Shown here: in pieces, positions 22,936-34,505 of the stretch
Layout of the letters: each line of letters begins with the position of its first letter
Numbering within the stretch: position 1 is the first letter of the stretch
DNA from: Parapristionchus giblindavisi
Lineage: Eukaryota > Nematoda > Chromadorea > Rhabditida > Diplogasteridae
NCBI GenBank assembly: GCA_943737045.1
Contig: CALSFV010000659.1
Span: forward strand, 62,001-126,000
Length of the DNA: 64,000 nt
Direction: 5' to 3'
Translations under genes and position numbers: made by a program
Notes under the pieces: generated by a model
What the model was told of the DNA's origin: nothing
The model's input: the letters and a program-made list of their open reading frames with translations, nothing else
Database searches by the model: none

Positions 22936-23397
22936 GCAATGTATACAATAGTGTTGTTTAGTCGAATGTATTCTGCGAATATTTTCGCTCGAATAAAATT
23001 TAGCTTTTTAGTCGACCGGTAGTTTTAGTCTCGACTAAAAATGGCATTTTATTCGAGACTAAAATTTAGTCGAGAATAAATTTGCATTTAGTCGAGAATA
23101 AAAGTGTTCAAAATGCGATAAAATTAACAATTAGGGTAATGATAGATAATTTGGGAAAACCCTTCCATTACACAGAAGAGAAGAAGCGGACCAGTCAGCA
23201 GCAAAAACTAATGGAAAATGAATGTCTATTCTCGAATATATTCGAAAATATTATTCGAGACTAAATGCAAATTTAGTCGCGAATATTAGTCTATTTGACC
23301 ATTTAGTCGAGATTAAAATGAAAAAAATATTTTCGAATGATTTTTAGTCTCGACGACTAAATTTTATTCCATCTAACAACACTAGTATACAATATGG
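22936..23397. repeat. ~460-bp foldback repeat with TTTAGTCGAG motif
   Basis: The ends are inverted: TGTATACAATAGTGTTGTTTAG on the left against CTAACAACACTAGTATACA on the right. Inside, TTTAGTCGAGA or its reverse complement recurs about ten times at both sides of a ~110-bp centre (23100-23210). This fits a foldback-type non-autonomous element or inverted minisatellite. Confidence 0.7.
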
Positions 23398-23536
23398 CTT
23401 TATTTTTGATATAACGTTTACAATCTTTCCATACGTTTGTCCCATAAGGTAAGAAATGATAAAGTATTACATGTACCTATATTCTAGCCAAGCAAAAGCA
23501 AAAGCTTTAGTTGCTGAAACATCTTCGCACAGCGTT

Positions 23537-23648
23537 CTCATGACTTTCACAGCAAGAACGACCGCTCAACATACAAACTCTCTCGAATACAATGGTCTCT
23601 CCTTTGTCTTGCTTTCGAAGAAAAATGGCTTGGACCAGAATACTGTGT
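23537..23648. repeat. CACAGT-type MITE, copy 1
   Basis: A short dispersed repeat also found at 45543-45665 and 56387-56490. The three share AAACTCTCTCAAATACAATG, TTTCGCTTGTCTTGC and CCAGAATACTGTG. The ends CACAGCGTTCT and AGAATACTGTG form an inverted repeat. Confidence 0.65.
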
Positions 23649-23778
23649 TCGCGATGTACGATAAATAAATAAAATAAATAAAAATAAAAGAATTGTGTGG
23701 ATACGATCGACATCAATGTAACTGTTCAAGAAGAAACAGGACTTAATTGCAGGAAATAAATACTTTATTCGATTCGAA

Positions 23779-26743
23779 CTAGACACGTTTCGGTATGTAA
23801 AAGACGATGGGCGGCATGTAACTTCCGTCGTATCCCTGAATATCTCTTCTTCGAATAAATCGATAAAAAATTAAAATATCAATCGAAAAATCGATAAAGA
23901 ATCAAAATATCGATCGATGAAATGCCTACGTTTTTGGAGGCAGCATTGACGAACGTTGTGGGACCATTCGACATAGCCCCATAGTTGTAGTGATTGTGAC
24001 CGAAGATGTGGAAGGAGGGACGGATATCACCAACCTGAACAAGGTTATATTTTAGAGGAACAAACTCGGATAAGTTGGTCACTGCACTTTTCTCATATGA
24101 TTTCTTCCTTCTCTGTCCTACGATAAAGCGATGAAACAAACTCTATCGCTGTCGATGAACGAGACCAGATTGCAGACTAGAGTCTAGTAGAGATTTATAG
24201 CAAATGTTAATCTTCGCTCTGGCAGCACTGTCTCGTACACAAAGAAAGCGAGAGATCATTGCCAGAGCGAAGAGCTTAAAATTGTCTCCAAGTGTGCCTT
24301 TCATTCATTGTTAAAGTCTTAAATGTTGTGATCTCAAGTTAAAATGAGCTACGGTTACGGTATGTCTAGAGTATAATATTACCTTAAGCAATAATTTGAA
24401 GTCACCCCATCGCTCCACTGGTGGGTATAGATCCATGTAACCTTTAAAGATATTGTGATTACACTAGTATTGGGATAAAAACACGGGTGTGCCTCTTGAG
24501 AATACGTTTCAGGATTTTAAAAAAAGTATTTATCTGTATAATAATACATATTGTTTCATGAGCTTTCTCTTGCCTCTCTCTTCGTCAGTGCAAATTACTT
24601 TTAAAGTTGTAAACAACTTTATAATTAGGATTCAATCCTTTACACATTTTCATATCAGAAAATTTTAAAGATTGTATTAACATATACCCAGAGGTGGAGT
24701 GTGGGTGATGAGAACATCGATCTTCTTCGGCATCTTTTCCCATTCACGACCAATGACATTTCGAGGACGATAAAATGGGAATCCCTGACGATAGATTAAT
24801 TTCGAAAGATTAAAAACAAACAAAAACCTTTTCCTTGATCATAAATATTCAAAAAAAGGAAGAAGAATGTATTTTCGAATCTTATCTTAAAGTCCCTTTT
24901 CAACACTCAACCAATTTTTGTCACATGGTGAGTGCGAGAAAGAAACAATCGACTAATATACCACAAGTTTGTTACCTTTAGTGGATGCCATGGAGTGCCA
25001 TAGAAGACAATTCCATCGATCTACAAATATAATTAGTAAGATTTACTAACCAACGTGTCAATATTAATAAACAATAATAATAAACTTTATGCGAAAAAAG
25101 TTGTAAATTGAATAGAAACAAAACGAAAAAGAGGTGAGAGGGTGCGAGCTTACTCCGAATTTCTTTTCGGCAATTATGAACAGAGCATTGGCGAGATAAA
25201 TACTTAAATTAAAATATAATAGAGATACAAATAGATAATAATAATAAATACTTACAGTTATTGATTGATCCTGAATATAGGTTACATTAGTATAGAGTTT
25301 GTATCCCTCTTTCGTTCCCTTTCCCTAAACAACTGAATTGTTTTGAAATGGCAATATTTAAGAATTTTGATATGTTTCATGTACATTAGATCAGTTCAAC
25401 CTAGATACACATATTTGATGAAATTATCCGACTTAATAATTAAATTCTCGCATGTTCACTATATCCATATCCATATATAAATACGAATATCCAGTAAGAA
25501 TTTCATAAGGTGTCTAACCATAACTACATGTTGCGAGCATTTCACTGTCAGTTTACCAGTCAGCCAGAGACGAGAAATCGCTGCATTTGGACAGTAGCAA
25601 ATTCAGAAAATCAATATTTTAAATTTTTTTATATCATTATTACCTGATGTTTCTCCTTCCTCAACGATTCATCTTCCCTCGGATCAAAGCCCAATTCGTG
25701 ATTGCCCGCTATGACGATCTTGTGACGGTGTGGAAGCTTTCCTACGAATGGGAAACGTCGTCATCGACTACACCACACACACCATACAGTACCCATGAGG
25801 CGGTTGAACTCTTCCAACTCCTTCTTCTCTCCAAAATCGGTACTGTCTCCAGCGTGGATGAGCACGTCTCCGTCCTAATAGAGAACTTGTAAACTTGAGC
25901 ACAACATGAAATTTTAATTAAAAATTCAAAGCGTCTCTTCACATCCTAGTGCTCTTTCGTTTCTAGTTGACAACGAAAGTGAATAGAAATTAAGAAAACA
26001 TGGTCCAAAATAGCATATAAAAGATGTTTTTGGCACAGGTCTCTTAAATTCCTTTTCTAGCTGTCTGCGAGAGAGCACTGCTTGATGAAAGGAACTTCTC
26101 TATTTTTAAACGAACCGGTATTTTGTCAAATATCTTATCGAGATTGGAATGGGTATCCGAAATACAGACGACTTTGAGATATTTACCACGCACAGGAGGT
26201 CTGTTCACTTCTCTGAAAAATACTGAGGTAAAAGAATTGCAAAAAAATTGAATACGCTTTCAATCTACTGAAAGAAATTGTTTTTGTTGCAAAAATACAC
26301 CCATTTAAAAATGTACCTATTTTTAAATATACAAATTTTAAAAATTTACCCATTTTTTAATGTTAGATTCCATTGAACAAATCGGTGACCGATATTATTC
26401 CATAGACTCTCTTGTGAGTCTTCATCCACAATCTTACGAGTAGTTGTTTCCTATAGATGTATCACCTTTGAACGCCATAAAATATTTTTTGCAATTTTTC
26501 TGAAAATTCTTTTTCTCCTTCAGAAAATTGTTATAAACAACAAATTGTTTGGATAAATTCAATTCATATTATTCCAAAAAAATGTTGGAAGTTTTCGTTT
26601 CACGGAGTGTCAAAGAGGTGTACCTAACACTACTAGTACAACGAAATTGAGAGCATAGTTTATAATCCTATGAGCAAACTTAAACTTACCAGCGACAAGT
26701 TTTGTGAGAACACAGTGAAAAGCACTAGGATACACGGTAACAT
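23779..26743 (-). CDS. MPPED-type metallophosphoesterase C, with signal peptide
   Basis: This is a calcineurin-like metallophosphoesterase gene of the MPPED/UPF0046 type. Exons in order are 26743-26690, 26212-26116, 25874-25793, 25741-25644, 25324-25256, 25020-24976, 24784-24688, 24441-24383, 24034-23930 and 23835-23779. Metal-site motifs are visible in order: ISDTHSN, LIHAGD, IAGNHELGFDP, VLITHTPPLG and FGHNHYNYG. It ends IVFYIPKRV. The first exon encodes MLPCILVLFTVFSQNLSL, a signal peptide not seen in the B or A paralogs, so this product probably enters the secretory pathway. Exon 1 does not join exon 2 in frame directly, so a microexon between 26230 and 26680 or another start is needed. 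Downstream phases all agree. The 5,914-bp duplication begins 2-5 bases upstream of the acceptor of exon 8. Confidence 0.85.
24197..24301. repeat. ~105-bp hairpin MITE in intron of gene C
   Basis: A near-palindrome with CGCTCTGGCAGCACTGTCTC and its inverse ATTGCCAGAGCGAAGAG around a TACACAAAGAAAG centre. The right end is GTGTGCCTTTC. It belongs to the same family as 19841-19940. Confidence 0.7.
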
Positions 26744-27551
26744 ATTGGAATGTCTGTCACTGCAAAGGATATTCTTATATAGCCCGTGATCTTTGCCGGT
26801 GCTCTCTTCATATCGAACACTATTTCGTTCTTCTCTGACAGATCAAAATGAAGAGCATAACACGCTTTAGCTACTGTTGACACAGGTTTCGAATCTATTA
26901 TATAAAATAAAATGCGGAGGACGTTTTGACATCATAACAAGTCTTGTTTACGGACATATGCAATGATAATGTTGGAATTGAATCAAAACACACACATTTC
27001 GATAAGATTTCAGCTGTGTTGTCATGAGATTTCTCCATTTCGAGTCACACAATCGTTCGAAAGGAAGAAATCTCATGGCAACCCAAGCACCCAGCTGATG
27101 AAGTTGTTTTAATGTAAAAATTGTCTCAGATCTTATGAAGAAAAGCCATTAAAATTTGAGAGTGAAATATTTTGCTCTATTCAAAAGTTTTTTTTTTAAA
27201 GGAAAGAAAATTCTGGTATTCTCACGAGTACTCTTTCTTTGAGCATCATGAAATTGAATTTAAATCTTTTATAGTTCATTTTAGACTAAGAGCAGGTAAA
27301 GCTTTAAGATACAGACCGTGTAGAAGAGTAAATATGAACAAAAAAGTTAAACTAAGGCGGTAGTTGTCATGATCTTTGTTAGAATGACTAGAAAGCTTAG
27401 AAGTGTTCGCATATGAAACTCTCGAGGGATCGGAGGAATGATAGATGGAGAGAAGAAGAAGAGGAAATAACAACAAAAAGATATGAGAAGACGTTATTGG
27501 CTGAATAACCATGCAGGAGTAGGGAAAGTGGTTCCAAAGAGATATAGAGAA

Positions 27552-27652
27552 CGAGAGGGAGAGAGAGAGAGAGAGGGAGGGAGAGAGAGAGAGGGAGAGA
27601 GAGAGAGGGAGAGAGGGAGGGAGAGAGGGAGGGAGAGAGAGGGTGAGAGAGA
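27552..27652. repeat. GA microsatellite (copy 1)
   Basis: A (GAGAGG/GAGAGAGA) tract repeated at 33466-33566 as part of the 5.9-kb duplication. Ser/Leu-rich open frames over it are artefacts. Confidence 0.85.
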
Positions 27653-28216
27653 TAGGAGTTAGGCGCGAACAATAAGAGGTACACACTCATACAAAGAGAT
27701 AGAGAAAGTAATATAATATAGAGAGTTGAGGTAGGTGTAGAGATGGCGTGAAACTCTCTTGCACCCCACACATTGTTATCACATTGAAAATTGTTGGATT
27801 AATGCACAATGGTGGTCAATACCAATGGAGGAACTGAACAACTGTCCTCTCTTAATATAATTGATTTGATTGTAAATTGTTTCGAATGTTCATTCCAAAT
27901 ACCATGTCTATCATACATGTTAAAATCATTGCATCATGAACGGAGTGTTCGGATTTGAATGGATCAGGCCGATCGAATGGGATTGTGATCGACTCGGCTA
28001 TTTTCGTTATTGTTCTTTCTTTTCACGGAATTCTCGCCTTCGAATCTGCTTAATGAAAAACACAATGAATAAATTGTTACGATGCTCAAAAAAATGAAAG
28101 TGGTCTGATCCGTTCGGATCCATTCGGATTCACACCGTTCATGATACAATAATTTTCAAAGGATACGACACCTCAATCTTCCATTGCACACCAATTCACG
28201 AGAGTAATAGGCCACA

Positions 28217-28357
28217 TAGGCCACTGTTTATGTTTTATTTATGTCCACAATTGGACACATACTTTATGTATTGGGTGTACCGCAAAGTACTTTCTACACT
28301 TCAATTCAGAACTCGCCGTATGGAAAGTTTTGAATAAATAAAACATAAACACTGGCC
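28217..28357. repeat. Inverted repeat flanking LINE fossil (copy 1)
   Basis: CCACTGTTTATGTTTTATTT (28216 onward) reappears inverted as AAATAAAACATAAACACTGG near 28336-28355. They bracket ~95 bp. The same structure is at 34131-34271 in copy 2. Confidence 0.6.
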
Positions 28358-28365
28358 ATCCATCT

Positions 28366-28484
28366 TACTGGTGGACGCCCACAAGTAAGATGGAAGGATA
28401 TCTTCATGCGAATCGCCGGTCCTACTTTCCTGAGACAAGGAAGAAGTCAGGAATGGTCCAACATGCACATCAGAGCATCCACAT
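28366..28484 (+). mobile_element. RTE-like LINE C-terminal remnant (copy 1)
   Basis: The plus strand reads GGRPQVRWKDIFMRIAGPTF followed by RQGRSQEWSNMHIRAST and a stop. The pattern GRP..RW.D...R..G..F....R..W is the usual C-terminal end of RTE-clade retrotransposon proteins. The rest of the element is gone. Confidence 0.6.
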
Positions 28485-28591
28485 GATAAATCCATTTGAT
28501 AAATGCAACATGAACTTGATAACTGTCCTCAAAGTGCAATAAAAACTGTATGACAATGCTCGTAAACCTATTCTGTCTAGTGCGGACATTT

Positions 28592-29719
28592 GAGGGGGTA
28601 TCAGAACGGCAACAATCAAAACGGCAACAATCAAAACGGCAACGGAGCAGAACTCGGTTGGGAGTTGGCATAGAAACACGAGATGGGTATCAATGTGATC
28701 ATCATCAACAACACTACCGTAATCTACCGTAACCCAGTTCGGTGGGTCAGATAAAGTTCGGTGGGACACATCTTACTAGAAATTGTCTGAATGGCCACTA
28801 CATGTGCGATATCATTATCAGCTATTGCAAACTACTGTAATCTACCGTAACCCGGTTCGGTGGGTCAGATAAAGTTCGGTGGGACACATCTTACTAGAAA
28901 TTGTCTGAATGGCCACTACATGTGCGATATCATTATCAGCTATTGCAAACTACTGTAATCTACCGTAACCCGGTTCGGTGGGTCAGATCAAGTGCGATGG
29001 GTCAGATTTTACTAAAAATTTTCCAAATGATTACTATGCGCGTGGTATGATTATGAGTTATTGTAAACTACCATTTGGACAATTTATACTGAGATCTGAC
29101 CCACCGCACTTGATCTGACCCACCGAACCTGGTTGCTGTAGTTTGCAATATCTCATAATATAACGCACACCTAGTGACCATTCCGACAGTTTGTATTGAA
29201 ATCTGACCCACCGAACTTGATCTGACCCACCGAACCGGGTTACCGTATATTACGGTATTTTGCAATAGCTCATAATGATAACGCACACGTAGTGGCCATA
29301 CCGATAATTTTTAGTTAAATCTGACCCACCGAACTTGATCTGACCCACCGAACCGGGTTACCGTAGATTACGGTATTTTGCAATAGCTCATAATGATAAC
29401 GCACACGTAATGGCCATTCCGATAATTTTTAGATAAATCTGACCCACCGAACTTGATCTGACCCACCGAACCGGGTTACGGTAGATTACGGTATTTTGCA
29501 ATAGCTCATAATGATAACGCACACGTAGTGGCCATTCCGATAATTTTTAGTTAAATCTGACCCACCGAACTTGATCTGACCCACCGAACCGGGTTACGGT
29601 AGGTTACGGTAGTGTTACTGATGGTGATCACAATGATACCCATCCCAAGTTTCTATGCCAACTCCCAACCGAGTTCTGCTCCGTTGCCGTTTTGATTGTT
29701 GCCGTTCTGATACCTCCCC
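28592..29719. mobile_element. Foldback element with inverted 118-bp tandem repeats (copy 1)
   Basis: The ends are inverted repeats of ~150 bp, starting GGGGGTATCAGAACGGCAAC and ending with its complement. Inside are tandem units of exactly 118 bp: three in one orientation (the marker AATCTACCGT at 28721, 28839, 28957), then four or more in the opposite orientation (CGAACC at 29231, 29349, 29467, 29585). Each unit contains doubled TCTGACCCACCGAAC blocks and TTACGGTA. It has no coding capacity. Confidence 0.85.
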
Positions 29720-30004
29720 GGACATTTGCGCAACGGTAGTTTTAAATTACCTCGGGTATCACTTTTATGGCGCATTCAAAAGATATTGACACTAAAAGCA
29801 GAGTAAACTCTTCGTTTTGCGTACTCTTTCGCCCATTTATTCATGACTTTTGAATGGTATAAACGAACACGGATAAATAATGAGAGTATTATCACAGATG
29901 AAACAATTGCAATCACGGAAATCAATAACACATAATAGATAAGGAATCAATAAATACGATAGAAATGAGTAGAGATCAGTAGATTGTGAAGATATCGACG
30001 CTCT

Positions 30005-32657
30005 TCACAACTCTTTTTCAATGTAAGCGATCAGTGGTTGATTGAAACCATCCTTTGAGGCCTGAAAAAAACGAAATTTGAAATTAAGTATAGATTAAAA
30101 AATTGTAAAACCTTTTGGGAAGCCGCATTGGCGAATATCGTCTTTCCATTGGAAATTGCTCCATAACAGGCGTGAACATGGCCGAATACGTGCAGCTTAG
30201 GAACGATTTCTTCAACCTAAACGATGAATCGGATGAATTATTCCATCGAACGGATATAGAATAAGATGAGCGATGTCAGTCTATGCAGCGACAGTTTTAT
30301 AATATTCCACATTTGGGGAAAATATCACAGTATATTATGAGATCAGTAACGAATATTTTAAAGATATTGTGATTACACTAGTATTGGGATAAAAACACGG
30401 GTGTGCCTCTTGAGAATACGTTTCAGGATTTTAAAAAAAGTATTTATCTGTATAATAATACATATTGTTTCATGAGCTTTCTCTTGCCTCTCTCTTCGTC
30501 AGTGCAAATTACTTTTAAAGTTGTAAACAACTTTATAATTAGGATTCAATCCTTTACACATTTTCATATCAGAAAATTTTAAAGATTGTATTAACATATA
30601 CCCAGAGGTGGAGTGTGGGTGATGAGAACATCGATCTTCTTCGGCATCTTTTCCCATTCACGACCAATGACATTTCGAGGACGATAAAATGGGAATCCCT
30701 GACGATAGATTAATTTCGAAAGATTAAAAACAAACAAAAACCTTTTCCTTGATCATAAATATTCAAAAAAAGGAAGAAGAATGTATTTTCGAATCTTATC
30801 TTAAAGTCCCTTTTCAACACTCAACCAATTTTTGTCACATGGTGAGTGCGAGAAAGAAACAATCGACTAATATACCACAAGTTTGTTACCTTTAGTGGAT
30901 GCCATGGAGTGCCATAGAAGACAATTCCATCGATCTACAAATATAATTAGTAAGATTTACTAACCAACGTGTCAATATTAATAAACAATAATAATAAACT
31001 TTATGCGAAAAAAGTTGTAAATTGAATAGAAACAAAACGAAAAAGAGGTGAGAGGGTGCGAGCTTACTCCGAATTTCTTTTCGGCAATTATGAACAGAGC
31101 ATTGGCGAGATAAATACTTAAATTAAAATATAATAGAGATACAAATAGATAATAATAATAAATACTTACAGTTATTGATTGATCCTGAATATAGGTTACA
31201 TTAGTATAGAGTTTGTATCCCTCTTTCGTTCCCTTTCCCTAAACAACTGAATTGTTTTGAAATGGCAATATTTAAGAATTTTGATATGTTTCATGTACAT
31301 TAGATCAGTTCAACCTAGATACACATATTTGATGAAATTATCCGACTTAATAATTAAATTCTCGCATGTTCACTATATCCATATCCATATATAAATACGA
31401 ATATCCAGTAAGAATTTCATAAGGTGTCTAACCATAACTACATGTTGCGAGCATTTCACTGTCAGTTTACCAGTCAGCCAGAGACGAGAAATCGCTGCAT
31501 TTGGACAGTAGCAAATTCAGAAAATCAATATTTTAAATTTTTTTATATCATTATTACCTGATGTTTCTCCTTCCTCAACGATTCATCTTCCCTCGGATCA
31601 AAGCCCAATTCGTGATTGCCCGCTATGACGATCTTGTGACGGTGTGGAAGCTTTCCTACGAATGGGAAACGTCGTCATCGACTACACCACACACACCATA
31701 CAGTACCCATGAGGCGGTTGAACTCTTCCAACTCCTTCTTCTCTCCAAAATCGGTACTGTCTCCAGCGTGGATGAGCACGTCTCCGTCCTAATAGAGAAC
31801 TTGTAAACTTGAGCACAACATGAAATTTTAATTAAAAATTCAAAGCGTCTCTTCACATCCTAGTGCTCTTTCGTTTCTAGTTGACAACGAAAGTGAATAG
31901 AAATTAAGAAAACATGGTCCAAAATAGCATATAAAAGATGTTTTTGGCACAGGTCTCTTAAATTCCTTTTCTAGCTGTCTGCGAGAGAGCACTGCTTGAT
32001 GAAAGGAACTTCTCTATTTTTAAACGAACCGGTATTTTGTCAAATATCTTATCGAGATTGGAATGGGTATCCGAAATACAGACGACTTTGAGATATTTAC
32101 CACGCACAGGAGGTCTGTTCACTTCTCTGAAAAATACTGAGGTAAAAGAATTGCAAAAAAATTGAATACGCTTTCAATCTACTGAAAGAAATTGTTTTTG
32201 TTGCAAAAATACACCCATTTAAAAATGTACCTATTTTTAAATATACAAATTTTAAAAATTTACCCATTTTTTAATGTTAGATTCCATTGAACAAATCGGT
32301 GACCGATATTATTCCATAGACTCTCTTGTGAGTCTTCATCCACAATCTTACGAGTAGTTGTTTCCTATAGATGTATCACCTTTGAACGCCATAAAATATT
32401 TTTTGCAATTTTTCTGAAAATTCTTTTTCTCCTTCAGAAAATTGTTATAAACAACAAATTGTTTGGATAAATTCAATTCATATTATTCCAAAAAAATGTT
32501 GGAAGTTTTCGTTTCACGGAGTGTCAAAGAGGTGTACCTAACACTACTAGTACAACGAAATTGAGAGCATAGTTTATAATCCTATGAGCAAACTTAAACT
32601 TACCAGCGACAAGTTTTGTGAGAACACAGTGAAAAGCACTAGGATACACGGTAACAT
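30005..32657 (-). pseudogene. Chimeric metallophosphoesterase D (C-type 5' half, B-type 3' end)
   Basis: The tandem duplication placed seven C-type exons upstream of two B-type exons. The C-type exons are 32657-32604, 32126-32030, 31788-31707, 31655-31558, 31238-31170, 30934-30890 and 30698-30602. The B-type exons are 30216-30112 and 30061-30005. The exon encoding GY.DLYPPVE is missing because both breakpoints lie on its wrong side. C exon 7 ends in phase 1 (CTG G) and B exon 8 starts in phase 0 (GTT GAA), so splicing gives CTG GGT TGA: a stop right after PPLG. The product would keep the DTH, GD and GNHE motifs but lose the GHVH metal-binding end. I therefore call it broken, although a truncated transcript is possible from the duplicated C-type promoter. 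Confidence 0.8.
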
Positions 32658-33465
32658 ATTGGAATGTCTGTCACTGCAAAGGATATTCTTATATAGCCCG
32701 TGATCTTTGCCGGTGCTCTCTTCATATCGAACACTATTTCGTTCTTCTCTGACAGATCAAAATGAAGAGCATAACACGCTTTAGCTACTGTTGACACAGG
32801 TTTCGAATCTATTATATAAAATAAAATGCGGAGGACGTTTTGACATCATAACAAGTCTTGTTTACGGACATATGCAATGATAATGTTGGAATTGAATCAA
32901 AACACACACATTTCGATAAGATTTCAGCTGTGTTGTCATGAGATTTCTCCATTTCGAGTCACACAATCGTTCGAAAGGAAGAAATCTCATGGCAACCCAA
33001 GCACCCAGCTGATGAAGTTGTTTTAATGTAAAAATTGTCTCAGATCTTATGAAGAAAAGCCATTAAAATTTGAGAGTGAAATATTTTGCTCTATTCAAAA
33101 GTTTTTTTTTTAAAGGAAAGAAAATTCTGGTATTCTCACGAGTACTCTTTCTTTGAGCATCATGAAATTGAATTTAAATCTTTTATAGTTCATTTTAGAC
33201 TAAGAGCAGGTAAAGCTTTAAGATACAGACCGTGTAGAAGAGTAAATATGAACAAAAAAGTTAAACTAAGGCGGTAGTTGTCATGATCTTTGTTAGAATG
33301 ACTAGAAAGCTTAGAAGTGTTCGCATATGAAACTCTCGAGGGATCGGAGGAATGATAGATGGAGAGAAGAAGAAGAGGAAATAACAACAAAAAGATATGA
33401 GAAGACGTTATTGGCTGAATAACCATGCAGGAGTAGGGAAAGTGGTTCCAAAGAGATATAGAGAA

Positions 33466-33566
33466 CGAGAGGGAGAGAGAGAGAGAGAGGGAGGGAGAGA
33501 GAGAGAGGGAGAGAGAGAGAGGGAGAGAGGGAGGGAGAGAGGGAGGGAGAGAGAGGGTGAGAGAGA
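33466..33566. repeat. GA microsatellite (copy 2)
   Basis: This is the duplicate of 27552-27652. The repeat length is the same in both copies, which is unusual for a microsatellite unless the duplication is extremely recent or artefactual. Confidence 0.85.
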
Positions 33567-34279
33567 TAGGAGTTAGGCGCGAACAATAAGAGGTACACAC
33601 TCATACAAAGAGATAGAGAAAGTAATATAATATAGAGAGTTGAGGTAGGTGTAGAGATGGCGTGAAACTCTCTTGCACCCCACACATTGTTATCACATTG
33701 AAAATTGTTGGATTAATGCACAATGGTGGTCAATACCAATGGAGGAACTGAACAACTGTCCTCTCTTAATATAATTGATTTGATTGTAAATTGTTTCGAA
33801 TGTTCATTCCAAATACCATGTCTATCATACATGTTAAAATCATTGCATCATGAACGGAGTGTTCGGATTTGAATGGATCAGGCCGATCGAATGGGATTGT
33901 GATCGACTCGGCTATTTTCGTTATTGTTCTTTCTTTTCACGGAATTCTCGCCTTCGAATCTGCTTAATGAAAAACACAATGAATAAATTGTTACGATGCT
34001 CAAAAAAATGAAAGTGGTCTGATCCGTTCGGATCCATTCGGATTCACACCGTTCATGATACAATAATTTTCAAAGGATACGACACCTCAATCTTCCATTG
34101 CACACCAATTCACGAGAGTAATAGGCCACATAGGCCACTGTTTATGTTTTATTTATGTCCACAATTGGACACATACTTTATGTATTGGGTGTACCGCAAA
34201 GTACTTTCTACACTTCAATTCAGAACTCGCCGTATGGAAAGTTTTGAATAAATAAAACATAAACACTGGCCATCCATCT

Positions 34280-34398
34280 TACTGGTGGACGCCCACAAGT
34301 AAGATGGAAGGATATCTTCATGCGAATCGCCGGTCCTACTTTCCTGAGACAAGGAAGAAGTCAGGAATGGTCCAACATGCACATCAGAGCATCCACAT
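34280..34398 (+). mobile_element. RTE-like LINE C-terminal remnant (copy 2)
   Basis: This is the duplicate of 28366-28484 within the second 5.9-kb unit, with identical sequence. Confidence 0.6.
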
Positions 34399-34505
34399 GA
34401 TAAATCCATTTGATAAATGCAACATGAACTTGATAACTGTCCTCAAAGTGCAATAAAAACTGTATGACAATGCTCGTAAACCTATTCTGTCTAGTGCGGA
34501 CATTT

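Larger units (their letters stand above)
24446..30359 (+). repeat. 5,914-bp direct tandem duplication, copy 1
   Basis: Positions n and n+5914 match throughout. I found no difference, and every open frame is identical between copies. The unit runs from inside intron 7 of gene C to inside intron 7 of gene B's progenitor. TTT microhomology lies at the junction (24443-24445 and 30357-30359). It contains seven 5' exons of the C type, a foldback element, a GA microsatellite, a LINE remnant and the last two exons of the B type. Confidence 0.95.

Noticed and set aside
25158..25200. Candidate extra exon of gene C (reads YLANALFIIAEKKFG)
   Set aside because: The length is not a multiple of three and it would break the frame. 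Exons 5 and 6 join in phase without it, exactly as in genes A and B.
28592..29719. CRISPR-like array (118-bp repeats)
   Set aside because: The units are contiguous without spacers, change orientation half-way and lie in a eukaryotic gene cluster.
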